A DNA stretch of 64,000 nt from an uncultured Bacteroidales bacterium (GTDB lineage: Bacteria; Bacteroidota; Bacteroidia; Bacteroidales; F082). Numbering within the stretch: position 1 is the first letter of the stretch; the number at the start of each line of letters is the position of its first letter. This document shows, piece after piece, positions 42,578 through 51,862 of the stretch. The stretch is from contig ONKA01000011.1 in assembly GCA_900318265.1 (NCBI GenBank), positions 1 to 64,000 on the forward strand, given 5' to 3'. A program made the position numbers and the translations under genes. A model generated the notes under the pieces. It was not told the DNA's origin and made no database searches. It saw only the letters and a program-made list of their open reading frames with translations.

Positions 42578-43555
42578 ATGAAAAGAATAATTATCATACT
42601 GAGTATGTTGGTTCTCGTATTGCCAACGGTCTCATTTGCACAGTTAATCGCTTGTCGCGACTCCATACCGAACGGCTACGACTTTTGGCTCTATCTGCCT
42701 GATGATTACAATGATACAGTTCCCGAAAAACCGCTCGTCATGTTCTTGCATGGCAGGAGCTTGTGTGGAAAGAACCTGGCTAATGTGCGGCGTTACGGCT
42801 GCATCGACGCCATCGAAAGAGGACGTAACATCGATGCAGTGATTGTTGCACCCCAGACGCAAAACACTTGGAATCCAGACAAAGTGCACGAAGTCTACGA
42901 CTGGGTGAAGACACATTGCGCCATCGACACCAACCGGGTCTATGTGTTGGGAATGAGTTTAGGCGGATATGGCACCATCAATTACACGGCATCCTATCCC
43001 GAAACGGTGGCTGCTGCTATGGCTTTATGCGGTGGTGCTTCCATCAAAGGACTGTGTGGACTGAATCAGGTGCCGCTGTGGATCATCCATGGCACTGCCG
43101 ACAAAGACGTTCCCTTGTATTGTTCGCAAAAGGTGGTGGACGAAATGGTGCAATGCGGCGACACTAGTCTCTTGCTGTTCGACAAGTTGAGAGGCGAGGC
43201 CCACTCCAAGCTGGCACGCATCTTCTATCTCGAGCAGACCTACGACTGGCTGTTCGCCCATTCCTTGGCCGATTCGGTCCGACAGGTCAACAAGGACTAC
43301 ACCATCTCGACGGCCATCATGAACACCGCCTACAACGACTTGGTGAAAAGAACAGACTTGAAAATCGTCGACTCCAGACCGTCAAAGCCGACCTATGTGG
43401 CCAAGACCGAAGCTCAGTATTACGTCATCAAGAAAGGCGACACTTTGAGCAAGATTGCCGCACGAAACCATACAACCATCAACACCCTATGCCGTCTCAA
43501 TGGCATAAAGAAGACGGCCAAATTGAAGATCGGACGACGCATCAGGGTGAAATGA
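42578..43555 (+). CDS. Secreted alpha/beta hydrolase fused to a LysM domain
   Basis: 325 aa: signal peptide (about 1-22), an esterase/PHB-depolymerase-like hydrolase (about 25-240) with Ser in VLGMSLGGYGTINY, Asp in HGTADKDVPL and His in RGEAHSKLA, then a C-terminal LysM (about 280-325: YYVIKKGDTLSKIAARNHTT, then LCRLNGI). LysM binds peptidoglycan or chitin-like glycans, so the esterase may act on cell-wall acyl groups or be anchored to the wall. It follows the propeller gene directly. Confidence 0.87.
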   Translation: MKRIIIILSMLVLVLPTVSFAQLIACRDSIPNGYDFWLYLPDDYNDTVPEKPLVMFLHGRSLCGKNLANVRRYGCIDAIERGRNIDAVIVAPQTQNTWNPDKVHEVYDWVKTHCAIDTNRVYVLGMSLGGYGTINYTASYPETVAAAMALCGGASIKGLCGLNQVPLWIIHGTADKDVPLYCSQKVVDEMVQCGDTSLLLFDKLRGEAHSKLARIFYLEQTYDWLFAHSLADSVRQVNKDYTISTAIMNTAYNDLVKRTDLKIVDSRPSKPTYVAKTEAQYYVIKKGDTLSKIAARNHTTINTLCRLNGIKKTAKLKIGRRIRVK

Positions 43556-43570
43556 TGCCAGAGAAAAAGA

Positions 43571-43604
43571 AAAACGACCCACCAAAACGATGGGTCGTTT
43601 TTTG
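43571..43604. terminator. Bidirectional intrinsic terminator
   Basis: AAAACGACCCA / TGGGTCGTTTT with a 9-nt loop and a T-run, between the convergent hydrolase and MFS genes. Confidence 0.85.
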
Positions 43605-43621
43605 TGTAGGTTATTGGCTTC

Positions 43622-44923
43622 TTAATCCACCTTGATGTCTTTGTTGACATTCTTCGAACCCCAGAGGGCGTAGAAGAGCAAGAAGGCGAGGCCAACGACA
43701 ATCACCCAGTAGCTCTGGAGATAGCCGACACCGCCCAGGCCGTCAACGATGGCGTTTTGGAGCAGGGGCAGGATGCCGCCACCGCAAACCAAAGCCATAA
43801 AGATGCCGGAAGCCTTTTCGGTGTACTTGCCTAGACCTTCAACAGCGAGGTTGAAGATGCCGCCCCACATCACCGAGGTGCAGAGACCGATGCAGACCAA
43901 GAAGGCAGCGTTGAGCGGGATGTTCTCCATGCCGAAGCCATGAGCGCCATTGAAGGCGGGGAACTTGACCATCGTGGAGGGACCGAACATGGCCAACAGG
44001 GTGAGAATGATGCCGATAGCAGATACCGTAGTCAGCATCGCTTTGGCCGACACTTTACTGCCGATGATGCCACCGATCAGACGACCGATCAGCATCAAGA
44101 ACCAATAGGTGGCAGCCACCGAGCCGGCTACGGCTTCGGCGTTGACGCCGCTGCCCAACACATTAAGCTCGGGATTCTGGAGCCATTTGTTCAAGACATT
44201 CGGGATGCCCACTTCGACACCGACATAGATGAAGATGGCGATGGCACCGAGCACGAAGTGGCGGAATGCCATGGGACCTTTGCCCTTTTCCACTTGTTTG
44301 ACAGCGTCTTGCTTCTGTTCGTTCTCCGGAATCTTGGTCAGCAGGATGACGATGAATGCAAAAGCGAAAATGCCCAAAGCCGTGTACATCAGCGGGAAGA
44401 CGTCGCTAATCTTGGCATCAACGATGCTGGGGATGAGCAAGCCCGTGATAATGATGACAGCGGTACCACACAACGAGTTGAATGAGCCACCGATCTGGAT
44501 GAGTTGGTTGCCTTTGTTGCCACCACCGCCCAAACGGTTCAGCATCGGGTTGACCACGGTGTTGAGCAGGCACATGCTGAAGCCCGCCACGAAAGCGCCG
44601 AGGAGATAGACAGCAAAGCTGCCAAAGACACCCGACAAGGTCTGGATGCCGACGCCGATAAAGCCCACGATGACAGCGATGAGGGCGGTCTTCTTGTAGC
44701 CTTTCTTCTGGAGCAAGTTGCCAGAAGGAATGCCCATCACTGCGTAGGCGATGAAGTTGGCGAATACGCCCAAGGTGCCTTGCCAATTCGGGATCTTAAA
44801 CTGGTTCTTCAGGATGTCGCCCATGGGCGAGGCCAGGTTGGTGACGAACGAAATCATACCGAACAAGAGAATCATCACAATGATCGGGATGAAGTAGTTC
44901 TGTTTCTTTACGGTTGTTTCCAT
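43622..44923 (-). CDS. MFS sugar transporter (galactose/glucose type)
   Basis: 433 aa with 12 predicted membrane helices. The start (MILLFGMISFVTNLASPMGD) and loop GNLLQKKGYKKTALI are of the FucP/GluP-like Bacteroidota sugar-proton symporter group. It is the last gene of the galactose operon (galK to transporter), and the galM gene ends 36 bp before it. Galactose is the likely substrate by context; glucose is possible. Confidence 0.85.
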   Translation of the reverse strand: METTVKKQNYFIPIIVMILLFGMISFVTNLASPMGDILKNQFKIPNWQGTLGVFANFIAYAVMGIPSGNLLQKKGYKKTALIAVIVGFIGVGIQTLSGVFGSFAVYLLGAFVAGFSMCLLNTVVNPMLNRLGGGGNKGNQLIQIGGSFNSLCGTAVIIITGLLIPSIVDAKISDVFPLMYTALGIFAFAFIVILLTKIPENEQKQDAVKQVEKGKGPMAFRHFVLGAIAIFIYVGVEVGIPNVLNKWLQNPELNVLGSGVNAEAVAGSVAATYWFLMLIGRLIGGIIGSKVSAKAMLTTVSAIGIILTLLAMFGPSTMVKFPAFNGAHGFGMENIPLNAAFLVCIGLCTSVMWGGIFNLAVEGLGKYTEKASGIFMALVCGGGILPLLQNAIVDGLGGVGYLQSYWVIVVGLAFLLFYALWGSKNVNKDIKVD

Positions 44924-44933
44924 TGATATTTGA

Positions 44934-44965
44934 GATTTAAAGATTTAATATTCAAAGATTTAAAT
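44934..44965. repeat. AT-rich AAAGATTTAA repeat
   Basis: Two or three near-copies of AAAGATTTAA(A/T) between galM and the transporter gene, like the repeat at 30508-30573. Confidence 0.55.
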
Positions 44966-46015
44966 AATTGAAAACTTGAAGATGATCGTTTCATTATATT
45001 CTTCACCAGAGCGCAGGAAGGTGCTGGGGAAGTTGGGTTTGTTGGGCGAGTCGGGGAGGGCTTGGCACTCCAAGGCGACGCCTGAATAGTCCTCGTAGAT
45101 GTGGCCGTTCTTGCCTTTTGGACAGCCCGAAAGCCAATTGCCGGTATAGACCTGCACACCGGGTTGTGTGGTGTAGATCTTCACCATGCGGCCTGTGCCT
45201 TCGTGCGAGAGTTCGGCAGCTAGGCAGAGTTTGTCCTTCTCGATGCCGTCGATGACCCAGCAACTGTCGTAACCCTTGCCATTAATAAGGTCTGGATAGG
45301 GTTCTTTGATGTCGCGACCGATGAGTTTGGCTTGTGTGAAGTCCAAAGGCGTGTCGGCCACTTGTCGCATCTCACCCGTAGTAATCAACTCGTTGGTGGC
45401 GGGCAAGAAACGCGAAGCGTTCAGCCGTAGATTATGGTCGAGGATGTCACCGTTGCCTTCGCCTTTCAAATTAAAATAGGTGTGATTGGTCAGATTGACG
45501 ATGGTAGTGTCCGAAGAATAGGCACAGAAGCGGATGTTCAACTCGTTCTCGTCGTTGAGGGTGTAATATACCTTTGACACCAGCTCGGCGGGATAGCCCG
45601 CCTCGCCGTCGGCGCTTAAGTAGGTGAACACCACACTGTCGCCGTTGATGCGGCTGGCCCATTTCTGGTTGGCGAAGCCGATGCTGCCGCCATGGAGATG
45701 GTGCTTGCCGTCGCTGGTATTGATCTCAAGCTGGTATTCCTTGTCGTCAATCTTGAATCGGCCATTGGCGATGCGGTTGGCGAAACGGCCAGGCGTCTTG
45801 CCCGCACAAGGGCCATCGTTGAAATAATCCCACGGGTGTGGATAGCCGAGGACGATGTCTTCCATGTGGCCGTAGCGGTCGGGCGTGACGATGCTCACTA
45901 TGCCCGCTCCGATATCGCTCAATTGCACCTTCACGCCGTTGGCATTGGTCAGGGTGTAGAGCTTGATGTCTTTGCCGTCAGGGGTCTTGCCCCAGGTTTT
46001 TACTTCGATGTTCAT
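44960..46015 (-). CDS. galM: Aldose 1-epimerase (galactose mutarotase)
   Basis: 351 aa. Catalytic His in NLTNHTYFNLKGEG and the early His in GKHHLHGGSIGFAN match the family, and a catalytic Glu is found in the late GVALECQALPDSPN. It interconverts alpha- and beta-galactose for the kinase. It lies between the nucleotidyltransferase and the transporter in the operon, with a 94-bp gap upstream that holds a long hairpin. Confidence 0.94.
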   Translation of the reverse strand: MNIEVKTWGKTPDGKDIKLYTLTNANGVKVQLSDIGAGIVSIVTPDRYGHMEDIVLGYPHPWDYFNDGPCAGKTPGRFANRIANGRFKIDDKEYQLEINTSDGKHHLHGGSIGFANQKWASRINGDSVVFTYLSADGEAGYPAELVSKVYYTLNDENELNIRFCAYSSDTTIVNLTNHTYFNLKGEGNGDILDHNLRLNASRFLPATNELITTGEMRQVADTPLDFTQAKLIGRDIKEPYPDLINGKGYDSCWVIDGIEKDKLCLAAELSHEGTGRMVKIYTTQPGVQVYTGNWLSGCPKGKNGHIYEDYSGVALECQALPDSPNKPNFPSTFLRSGEEYNETIIFKFSII

Positions 46016-46038
46016 ATTGTTTCAAATTCGGAATGTGG

Positions 46039-46101
46039 AATGCGGAATGCTGAATGTCGCAATGCGGCGCTGGGCTTCGCCCTAATTCAGCATTCAGCAT
46101 T
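46039..46101. repeat. Intercistronic palindromic repeat of GAATGCTGAAT type
   Basis: Arms 46039-46055 and 46085-46101 (AATGCGGAATGCTGAAT and its near complement) with a GGGC-TTC-GCCC tip at 46072-46082, inside the galactose operon. Confidence 0.75.
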
Positions 46102-46109
46102 CATAATAC

Positions 46110-47015
46110 CTAATTCCATAAACTATTGGGATAAACGCCCTTCTCAATCAGCTCGCGGATCTTGCGCATCACGTCCGGTTTGTCTTCCTTGTAGGTGACG
46201 CCAAACCACGAGGCGTTGCTCGAAAGCACCTTCAGTTTGGCCGAACCGTCGTGGATGCTCTGGTTGACCATCAGCGGGATGAAGAATTCGGCTTTGATGT
46301 TGGTCTGGGCAGGACCCTTCAGGAACTCGACAAAGCCTTTCTCTGAATAGGCGAAGAAATCAGGGGTGAAGCCAAAGAAATTCATGGAAACTAAGGAATC
46401 CATATCTAAGGGATGTGAGCCCGTTTCGTCGGTGTAGGCCGCGCCACCGTCTTCGGTGTGACCGATGGCGGTGCGCTCTACGATGGTCTGCAGGTTGCCT
46501 TCCGCGTCGGCGGTGCAGATGCCGCGACTCACCGTGCCGAAGTCCGACATGGTGTTGCGCAGCTTGTAGGCGACCATGCTGTAAGCGCCTTTCTTGCCTT
46601 CGCATTCCATAAGATACTTGGCCAAAACCTCGTAGGCTTCCTTGCCGTAGAAGTCGTCGGCATTGATGGCGGCGAAAGGCTCGTGGATCACGTCCTTGGC
46701 CATTAAGACAGCGTGGCAGGTGCCCCAGGGTTTCACGCGACCTTCGGGGACGCTGAAGCCTTCCGGCAGCTTGTCGAGGGATTGGTAGACATATTCAACG
46801 GGGATGCCGAATTTCTCCGTGTTGTTGACTTTCTTGAAGGCTTCGGCGAAGTCCTCGCGGATGACGAAGACCACCTTGCCGAAGCCGGCGCGCTTGGCGT
46901 CATAAATGGAATAATCGAGAATGGCTTCGTTGTTAGGGCCGACGCCATCCATCTGCTTCAGGGCACCGTAACGCGAGCCCATGCCTGCGGCTAAAACTAA
47001 AAGGGTTGGTTTCAT
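46110..47015 (-). CDS. Sugar-1-phosphate nucleotidyltransferase-like protein
   Basis: 301 aa. The Rossmann-like nucleotidyltransferase start LVLAAGMGSRYGALKQMDGV with the G-x-G-x-R signature is followed by the NADDFYG metal/sugar site and the KPDVMRKIRELIEKGVYP tail. It would join a hexose-1-phosphate to a nucleotide. In this galactose operon it is the only candidate here for activating galactose-1-phosphate, since no galT is seen in the window. It starts 5 bp after the T9SS gene. Confidence 0.82.
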   Translation of the reverse strand: MKPTLLVLAAGMGSRYGALKQMDGVGPNNEAILDYSIYDAKRAGFGKVVFVIREDFAEAFKKVNNTEKFGIPVEYVYQSLDKLPEGFSVPEGRVKPWGTCHAVLMAKDVIHEPFAAINADDFYGKEAYEVLAKYLMECEGKKGAYSMVAYKLRNTMSDFGTVSRGICTADAEGNLQTIVERTAIGHTEDGGAAYTDETGSHPLDMDSLVSMNFFGFTPDFFAYSEKGFVEFLKGPAQTNIKAEFFIPLMVNQSIHDGSAKLKVLSSNASWFGVTYKEDKPDVMRKIRELIEKGVYPNSLWN

Positions 47016-47020
47016 AGTGT

Positions 47021-50000
47021 TTATTGTTTGATAACTTTTCTTATAATGCTATTTCCTGAATGGTCGAATATCTTCACCACGTAGAGGCCTTGCGGTAATC
47101 TTCCGAGGTCTATGGTGGTTTGCTTGCTTTGCTTCATTAGGCGGCCTGTGAGGTCGTAGATTTCAGCATGGCCAAAATCATCCGTGGTAATACTCAAAAG
47201 GCCTGTGGTTGGATTGGGGTAAATGATAGTTCCAAAGTCGTTAGAAAGGTCTTCCAAACCATCGTAAAGCTCGCCAAATATCGGTAATCCCGAGTTGGTC
47301 ATCTGAGTGTCTTCTACCCAATGGAAATAGGTGTCAGGTACGGTTTGGTCGGTCACCCAATGGTCTAGGGCAGTCAGCAGGTCATCTGTTTGCAATCCTC
47401 CTACCATAACGGGTTCCGACATGGTCCATGATGTGCCACTACCATCAAACATGGCGCAATTTTCAATCGTGCCTTGGTTGTCGAGACTAATCTCTTGAGG
47501 GTAGATGGAGTAACAGTTCGTAATGATATTGTTTTCTTTATTGACACCTACAATTCCAGACACGATTTCAGGAACATTGGATTCCAACAATGTCGAATAG
47601 CAATTGCGTATGCGACATCTTCCATTCCAAGCATCATAATTAGATTCTCCTATGATACCGCCTAACGATGTGGAGTTTCCCGAGACCCTCATAAGGTCGC
47701 CGACGAAATAACTGTTTTCGATGACAACACCTGTCCCGCTACCCACTAAACCGCCGCAACAGGTACCATTCGAGGTCACAATCCCATCAGAAAAAGAGCA
47801 ATTCCTAATAGTACTACATACCGCTTCACCGACAAGACCGCCGCAATAGTTTTCGGAAGTACAAATAGAGTTTCGCACATGACAGTTGTCAATCTCTGAA
47901 TGTTCCCAAATATGGCTGGCAATGCATCCAACACGACTGAAATATCCCGTGCTTGAATTGATGAATTCACAGTCAGAGAAATACAGATTTCGCACGATGC
48001 CATCAGTACGGGAAATAAAGGCATTGGTGCCACGTAGTCCGCTGATAGTGAAACCGTTGCCTTCTATAGTGGCTTTAAAGCCGTTCCAAATGGGGTCATG
48101 GAGCGAAGACCACAGACCATCGGAGAGGTCGATGTCGTTGACAATGCTTATGGTCTTATTATTTAGTGAGGATCCAGGGTTGCAATTATAGCCGTTTACC
48201 ACCGAGAGGAGCCAAGCCATACCTTCAGTAGTGCTAATGGTGATATTACCTAGGGAATCGGTATCATAGCCATCAGGTTGTGAAATGACTTTCCAGAACC
48301 AACGTTCGTCATCGGGCCATGACAGATGGGCGGAAACGGGCTCGGACTCTTGGTCGCCATAGACCGCTGTCACAGCGAAATCCATATTCCAATCCTCAAA
48401 GCAACTGTAATCATATGCCAAGTGTATATCGCCATGTATGACATCGAAAAGCTGTCCGTTAAGGTATATGTTGAATGCTGTAATAAGGTCGTTTTCCATG
48501 GGTTTCGATTCCCATCCTAATACCTTCTGTTCTCCATTAGGGCCTTCAATATAGGCTCTGATAATAAAGTTATAAGGATATCCCAAAGATGTAAATCCAT
48601 CATTCATCCAAATCAGATCGCCTTTTCCAACTACCGCAGGCCCATCATCAATAGCCCAAGGATAGCGTCCGTAGGGATCGTCCGTGTTGAAGCCTATCCA
48701 TAATTGCTTGCCTTCTTCAATATAAATATCTTCTGACAATCCGTAGTCGTTCATCACAAAGAGTACCGTGTCGCTGCCGACAGGGGCATCGTAGCAAAGC
48801 TCCGGCTCATATTCGCCTTTCCAAACCCTGATGGAATAATTCGTCCTATCTTGTGTGGGCATGAATCCGACCGCCTTGATGCGCCAGCCTACATAATCCT
48901 GCAAATCTTCAGTGTCAAAACGATGGGCACAGGGCCAGTTGATATGGGTAGCTGCCCCGATGAGACTATAGTATTCGCAGTCCGACCATGTGATAGGATG
49001 CAGATTTGGCGTGTAGTTTTCTGGGTAATCCCATGTGAAACGGACCCGATTGCTGCTTTTGATTTCATATTGAAAGTTGGTCACGGGTCGAGGTGGTGTG
49101 TGGCTGGCGAAGTTGCTCTCACACGAGCCTGTAGGAAACACATTGTAGTCGCTTACCTTATAATAATAAGTGCCTTGAGAAACTGTATCGTAGTATTCGA
49201 ATGAATCTTGTGTCTCGTCCTTGGGTAAAACGCCGACGATGTGGTAATTGTTTTGCGAAGCCTCCTTGCGGTAAATCTCATAAAACGTCCTGATGTCTTC
49301 GCGTTGAGGGATGTCGTCTTCCTTGTCCCATGTGAGATGGCAGACTATCAATTCGTCGTTTAGAGGCTCTGTCTCCACTTCGAAGTTTTCTGGTGGATAA
49401 CAGGGACGCACGTCGATGGTCTTCGGGCATGACTCGTTGGGACAATCATACCACCAAGCATCATACACATTCACGATGGTATAGTCGTGAATGCCTAACG
49501 GAACGTTGTAATCGATGAAGCCTTCTTCTTCCGGGTCTAAACCATGGGCAATCAGTTCACCATCGCGATAGAGATCTGTATAGCTGATGGCTGATGCACC
49601 GCCATTGCCCGGGCCAATGATACCGATAGCCAAACCTTGTTGTGTGCCGGTTCCAGGGTCAAGGAGCGGCTGCCAGCCATTTTCGGGGTCATAAATACGG
49701 GCTTCGCCAGTCGTGGTCTGCCCCATAACGGTGCGAGGGATGATATTCACGCCACCTTTAAGGCTGCCAGTGAAAGTGGCTATGAACCAATAGGTTCCAG
49801 CAGGTATTTCTCCAGGGTACAAATCGGCCTCGATGCAAGCTATAGGTCTGTTCACCTCGGTAAAATCATCTTCGCTAGTGCGGTAGATGTGCTTTAGGTA
49901 GGTGGAGCCTTTTACATTGGTTTCCAAATCGCCTGCAATCAATTGTCCACCATTTAGGGGGTCGCCATCATATATGGTCATGTACACTCCCGTAAGCGTT

Positions 50001-50617
50001 GAAATAGGTGTGGCATCTTGATAGAGGTAAAAACGAAACCCATAAACCCCGCCCGCCGACCATCCGTTGGGCGTGTCAAATTTGTCCATGACCATGATGC
50101 CATCGTCGCGGTTTACGTTGAAGCCGTAGGCCGTCAAACTGTCATGTAAGGCGCTCACGTGCCAGCCGTTGTTGTAGCCTGCGCCAGAATGGGTGACAAG
50201 TCCTCCCACATATCCGTAAGGTTCTATGCGATAATTGGTCCATGTCAGTTCCACTGTGTTTTCGTCCACAAAGGAGCCTTTGAAGAATTGTGGACTAAAG
50301 AAATGAGAGCAGGGATAATAATGGAGATAGTGTGAAATGGCTTCGGAAATCGTATCGGTATAAACAGCTGCTACAGAAAAAGTGTATTCCTCGTTTGACT
50401 GCAAAGTGTCGGTATCAATCTGGTATTCAGTCGTGTCGATATCACCCAACTCAACATCGTCAAGCCATAATCGGTAGCCAAGCAGCCCCTCGGGATTGGT
50501 GGGAGGCAGCCAAGAGGCGAACCCTGTTTCGCAAACGCTAAGCTCACGCGGCGGCTCCTGGGCCAGAAGACTCAGAGAGACGAAAAGCGCGAATACTATG
50601 GCGATAGGCCTTTTCAT
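47021..50617 (-). CDS. Giant T9SS cargo protein with FN3-like and GLUG-like repeats
   Basis: 1198 aa: signal peptide (about 1-19), a fibronectin-like opening (FASWLPPTNPEGLLGYRLWL), a jelly-roll-like stretch with NGWSAGGVYGFRFYLYQDAT, further fibronectin-like segments (for example LTWDKEDDIPQREDIRTFYE, RFTWDYPENYTPN), a beta-helical GLUG-like region (about 860-1060, with GGLVGEAVCSTIRNCSFSDG and GGIIGE motifs), and a T9SS type A sorting domain (about 1123 on, TIIYPNPTTGLLSI). It is an extracellular or surface protein. It lies, unusually, between galK and the nucleotidyltransferase with only 5-bp gaps. Confidence 0.9.
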   Translation of the reverse strand: MKRPIAIVFALFVSLSLLAQEPPRELSVCETGFASWLPPTNPEGLLGYRLWLDDVELGDIDTTEYQIDTDTLQSNEEYTFSVAAVYTDTISEAISHYLHYYPCSHFFSPQFFKGSFVDENTVELTWTNYRIEPYGYVGGLVTHSGAGYNNGWHVSALHDSLTAYGFNVNRDDGIMVMDKFDTPNGWSAGGVYGFRFYLYQDATPISTLTGVYMTIYDGDPLNGGQLIAGDLETNVKGSTYLKHIYRTSEDDFTEVNRPIACIEADLYPGEIPAGTYWFIATFTGSLKGGVNIIPRTVMGQTTTGEARIYDPENGWQPLLDPGTGTQQGLAIGIIGPGNGGASAISYTDLYRDGELIAHGLDPEEEGFIDYNVPLGIHDYTIVNVYDAWWYDCPNESCPKTIDVRPCYPPENFEVETEPLNDELIVCHLTWDKEDDIPQREDIRTFYEIYRKEASQNNYHIVGVLPKDETQDSFEYYDTVSQGTYYYKVSDYNVFPTGSCESNFASHTPPRPVTNFQYEIKSSNRVRFTWDYPENYTPNLHPITWSDCEYYSLIGAATHINWPCAHRFDTEDLQDYVGWRIKAVGFMPTQDRTNYSIRVWKGEYEPELCYDAPVGSDTVLFVMNDYGLSEDIYIEEGKQLWIGFNTDDPYGRYPWAIDDGPAVVGKGDLIWMNDGFTSLGYPYNFIIRAYIEGPNGEQKVLGWESKPMENDLITAFNIYLNGQLFDVIHGDIHLAYDYSCFEDWNMDFAVTAVYGDQESEPVSAHLSWPDDERWFWKVISQPDGYDTDSLGNITISTTEGMAWLLSVVNGYNCNPGSSLNNKTISIVNDIDLSDGLWSSLHDPIWNGFKATIEGNGFTISGLRGTNAFISRTDGIVRNLYFSDCEFINSSTGYFSRVGCIASHIWEHSEIDNCHVRNSICTSENYCGGLVGEAVCSTIRNCSFSDGIVTSNGTCCGGLVGSGTGVVIENSYFVGDLMRVSGNSTSLGGIIGESNYDAWNGRCRIRNCYSTLLESNVPEIVSGIVGVNKENNIITNCYSIYPQEISLDNQGTIENCAMFDGSGTSWTMSEPVMVGGLQTDDLLTALDHWVTDQTVPDTYFHWVEDTQMTNSGLPIFGELYDGLEDLSNDFGTIIYPNPTTGLLSITTDDFGHAEIYDLTGRLMKQSKQTTIDLGRLPQGLYVVKIFDHSGNSIIRKVIKQ

Positions 50618-50622
50618 GATAA

Positions 50623-51768
50623 TTACAGTCTGCGGGCTCCGTCGCTGATTACAACATCATAAACCTTCGGTTCATGTCCGAATTTGGCGGCGAATTTCTG
50701 TTTGGCCGTGGCGATGAAGGCGTCATACAGTTCTTCCTTGACGAGGTTGATGGTGCAGCCGCCGAAGCCGCCACCCATCACACGCGAACCGGTCACGCCG
50801 CATTCCTTGGCGATGTCGTTGAGGTAGTCCAGCTCTTCGCAGCTCACCTCGTAGAGTTTGCTCATGCCGTAGTGTGTGCCGTACATGCGGTCGCCAACGG
50901 TCTCGTAATCACCTTTTTCCAAGGCATCGCATACATCGAGGACGCGCTGCTTCTCACCGATGACATATTCCGCACGCATGTAATCCTCGGCAGGTATCTC
51001 CACGTCGATCTCGTTGAGCATGGCCATGGTCGCATCGCTCAAGTATTTCACCTCTGGATGCATTTTGGCGATGTGGGCGCAAGCATTTTCGCACGACTCA
51101 CGGCGACTGTTGTAGGCCGACGAAGCCAATTCGTGCTTCACCACAGTGTCGAGCAGTACGACCTTGTAACCTTGTGGATTGAAGGGGAAGTACTCGAACT
51201 CCATCGTGGCGCAGTTGAGGCGCATCAGGTGGCCGGCCTTGCCGAAGAGGGAAGCGAACTGGTCCATGATGCCGCACTTCACGCCCACATAGTTATGCTC
51301 CGTTGCCTGACCGATACGTGCTAACTCGAACTTGTCGATACCAAGGTTGAGTAACTCGTTGAGTGCGAATGCAAAAGTGCTTTCCAAGGCTGCCGAAGAC
51401 GACATGCCAGCCCCGATGGGCACATTGCCGTAGAATACGGTGTCGAAACCTTGCAATTGATAGCCTCGTTTGATGATTTCGCGGCATACGCCAAAGATGT
51501 AGTTGGCCCAGTGTAAATGAGGATTGTCTTCCTCGTTCATGCTAAATTCGCAATAGTCCTCCTTGTCGATGGAGTATGCGCGGACTTTGTCGGTGCCGTT
51601 GAGCCTTATCACGGCGTAGATGCCTTTGTCGATAGCGCCGGGAAACACGAAACCTCCATTATAATCGGTGTGTTCTCCAATGAGGTTGATACGGCCTGGT
51701 GAAGTGTAGGCAACACCCTCGTTTCCAAAGCGTTGCTTGAAGATAGATTTCAATTCTTCAATGGTCAT
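50623..51768 (-). CDS. galK: Galactokinase
   Basis: 381 aa. GHMP kinase motifs: the galactokinase signature GRINLIGEHTDYNGG, ATP loop VPIGAGMSSSAALESTFAF and late GGGFGGCTINLV. It makes galactose-1-phosphate. First gene of the operon. The ATG at 51768 (MTIEELKSIF) is preferred to the in-frame ATG at 51789 because it fits the promoter spacing and typical length. Confidence 0.96.
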   Translation of the reverse strand: MTIEELKSIFKQRFGNEGVAYTSPGRINLIGEHTDYNGGFVFPGAIDKGIYAVIRLNGTDKVRAYSIDKEDYCEFSMNEEDNPHLHWANYIFGVCREIIKRGYQLQGFDTVFYGNVPIGAGMSSSAALESTFAFALNELLNLGIDKFELARIGQATEHNYVGVKCGIMDQFASLFGKAGHLMRLNCATMEFEYFPFNPQGYKVVLLDTVVKHELASSAYNSRRESCENACAHIAKMHPEVKYLSDATMAMLNEIDVEIPAEDYMRAEYVIGEKQRVLDVCDALEKGDYETVGDRMYGTHYGMSKLYEVSCEELDYLNDIAKECGVTGSRVMGGGFGGCTINLVKEELYDAFIATAKQKFAAKFGHEPKVYDVVISDGARRL

Positions 51769-51797
51769 AGATATAAAATGTTTGTTCAATTTGGGCG

Positions 51798-51804
51798 CAA
51801 ATTA
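51798..51804 (-). promoter_or_regulatory. Imperfect -7 box (TAATTTG) for galK operon
   Basis: Minus-strand TAATTTG, one base shorter than consensus, about 30 bp before the galK start. Confidence 0.4.
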
Positions 51805-51837
51805 CTAAAAAATTCGGTTGTTAGGGCTGTTTTTTTC

Positions 51838-51845
51838 TATTTTTG
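51838..51845 (+). promoter_or_regulatory. -7 box (TATTTTTG) for the fucosidase
   Basis: TATTTTTG 18 bp before the chosen ATG; divergent from the galK promoter about 35 bp away. Confidence 0.55.
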
Positions 51846-51862
51846 TGGAAAATTTGATGATT

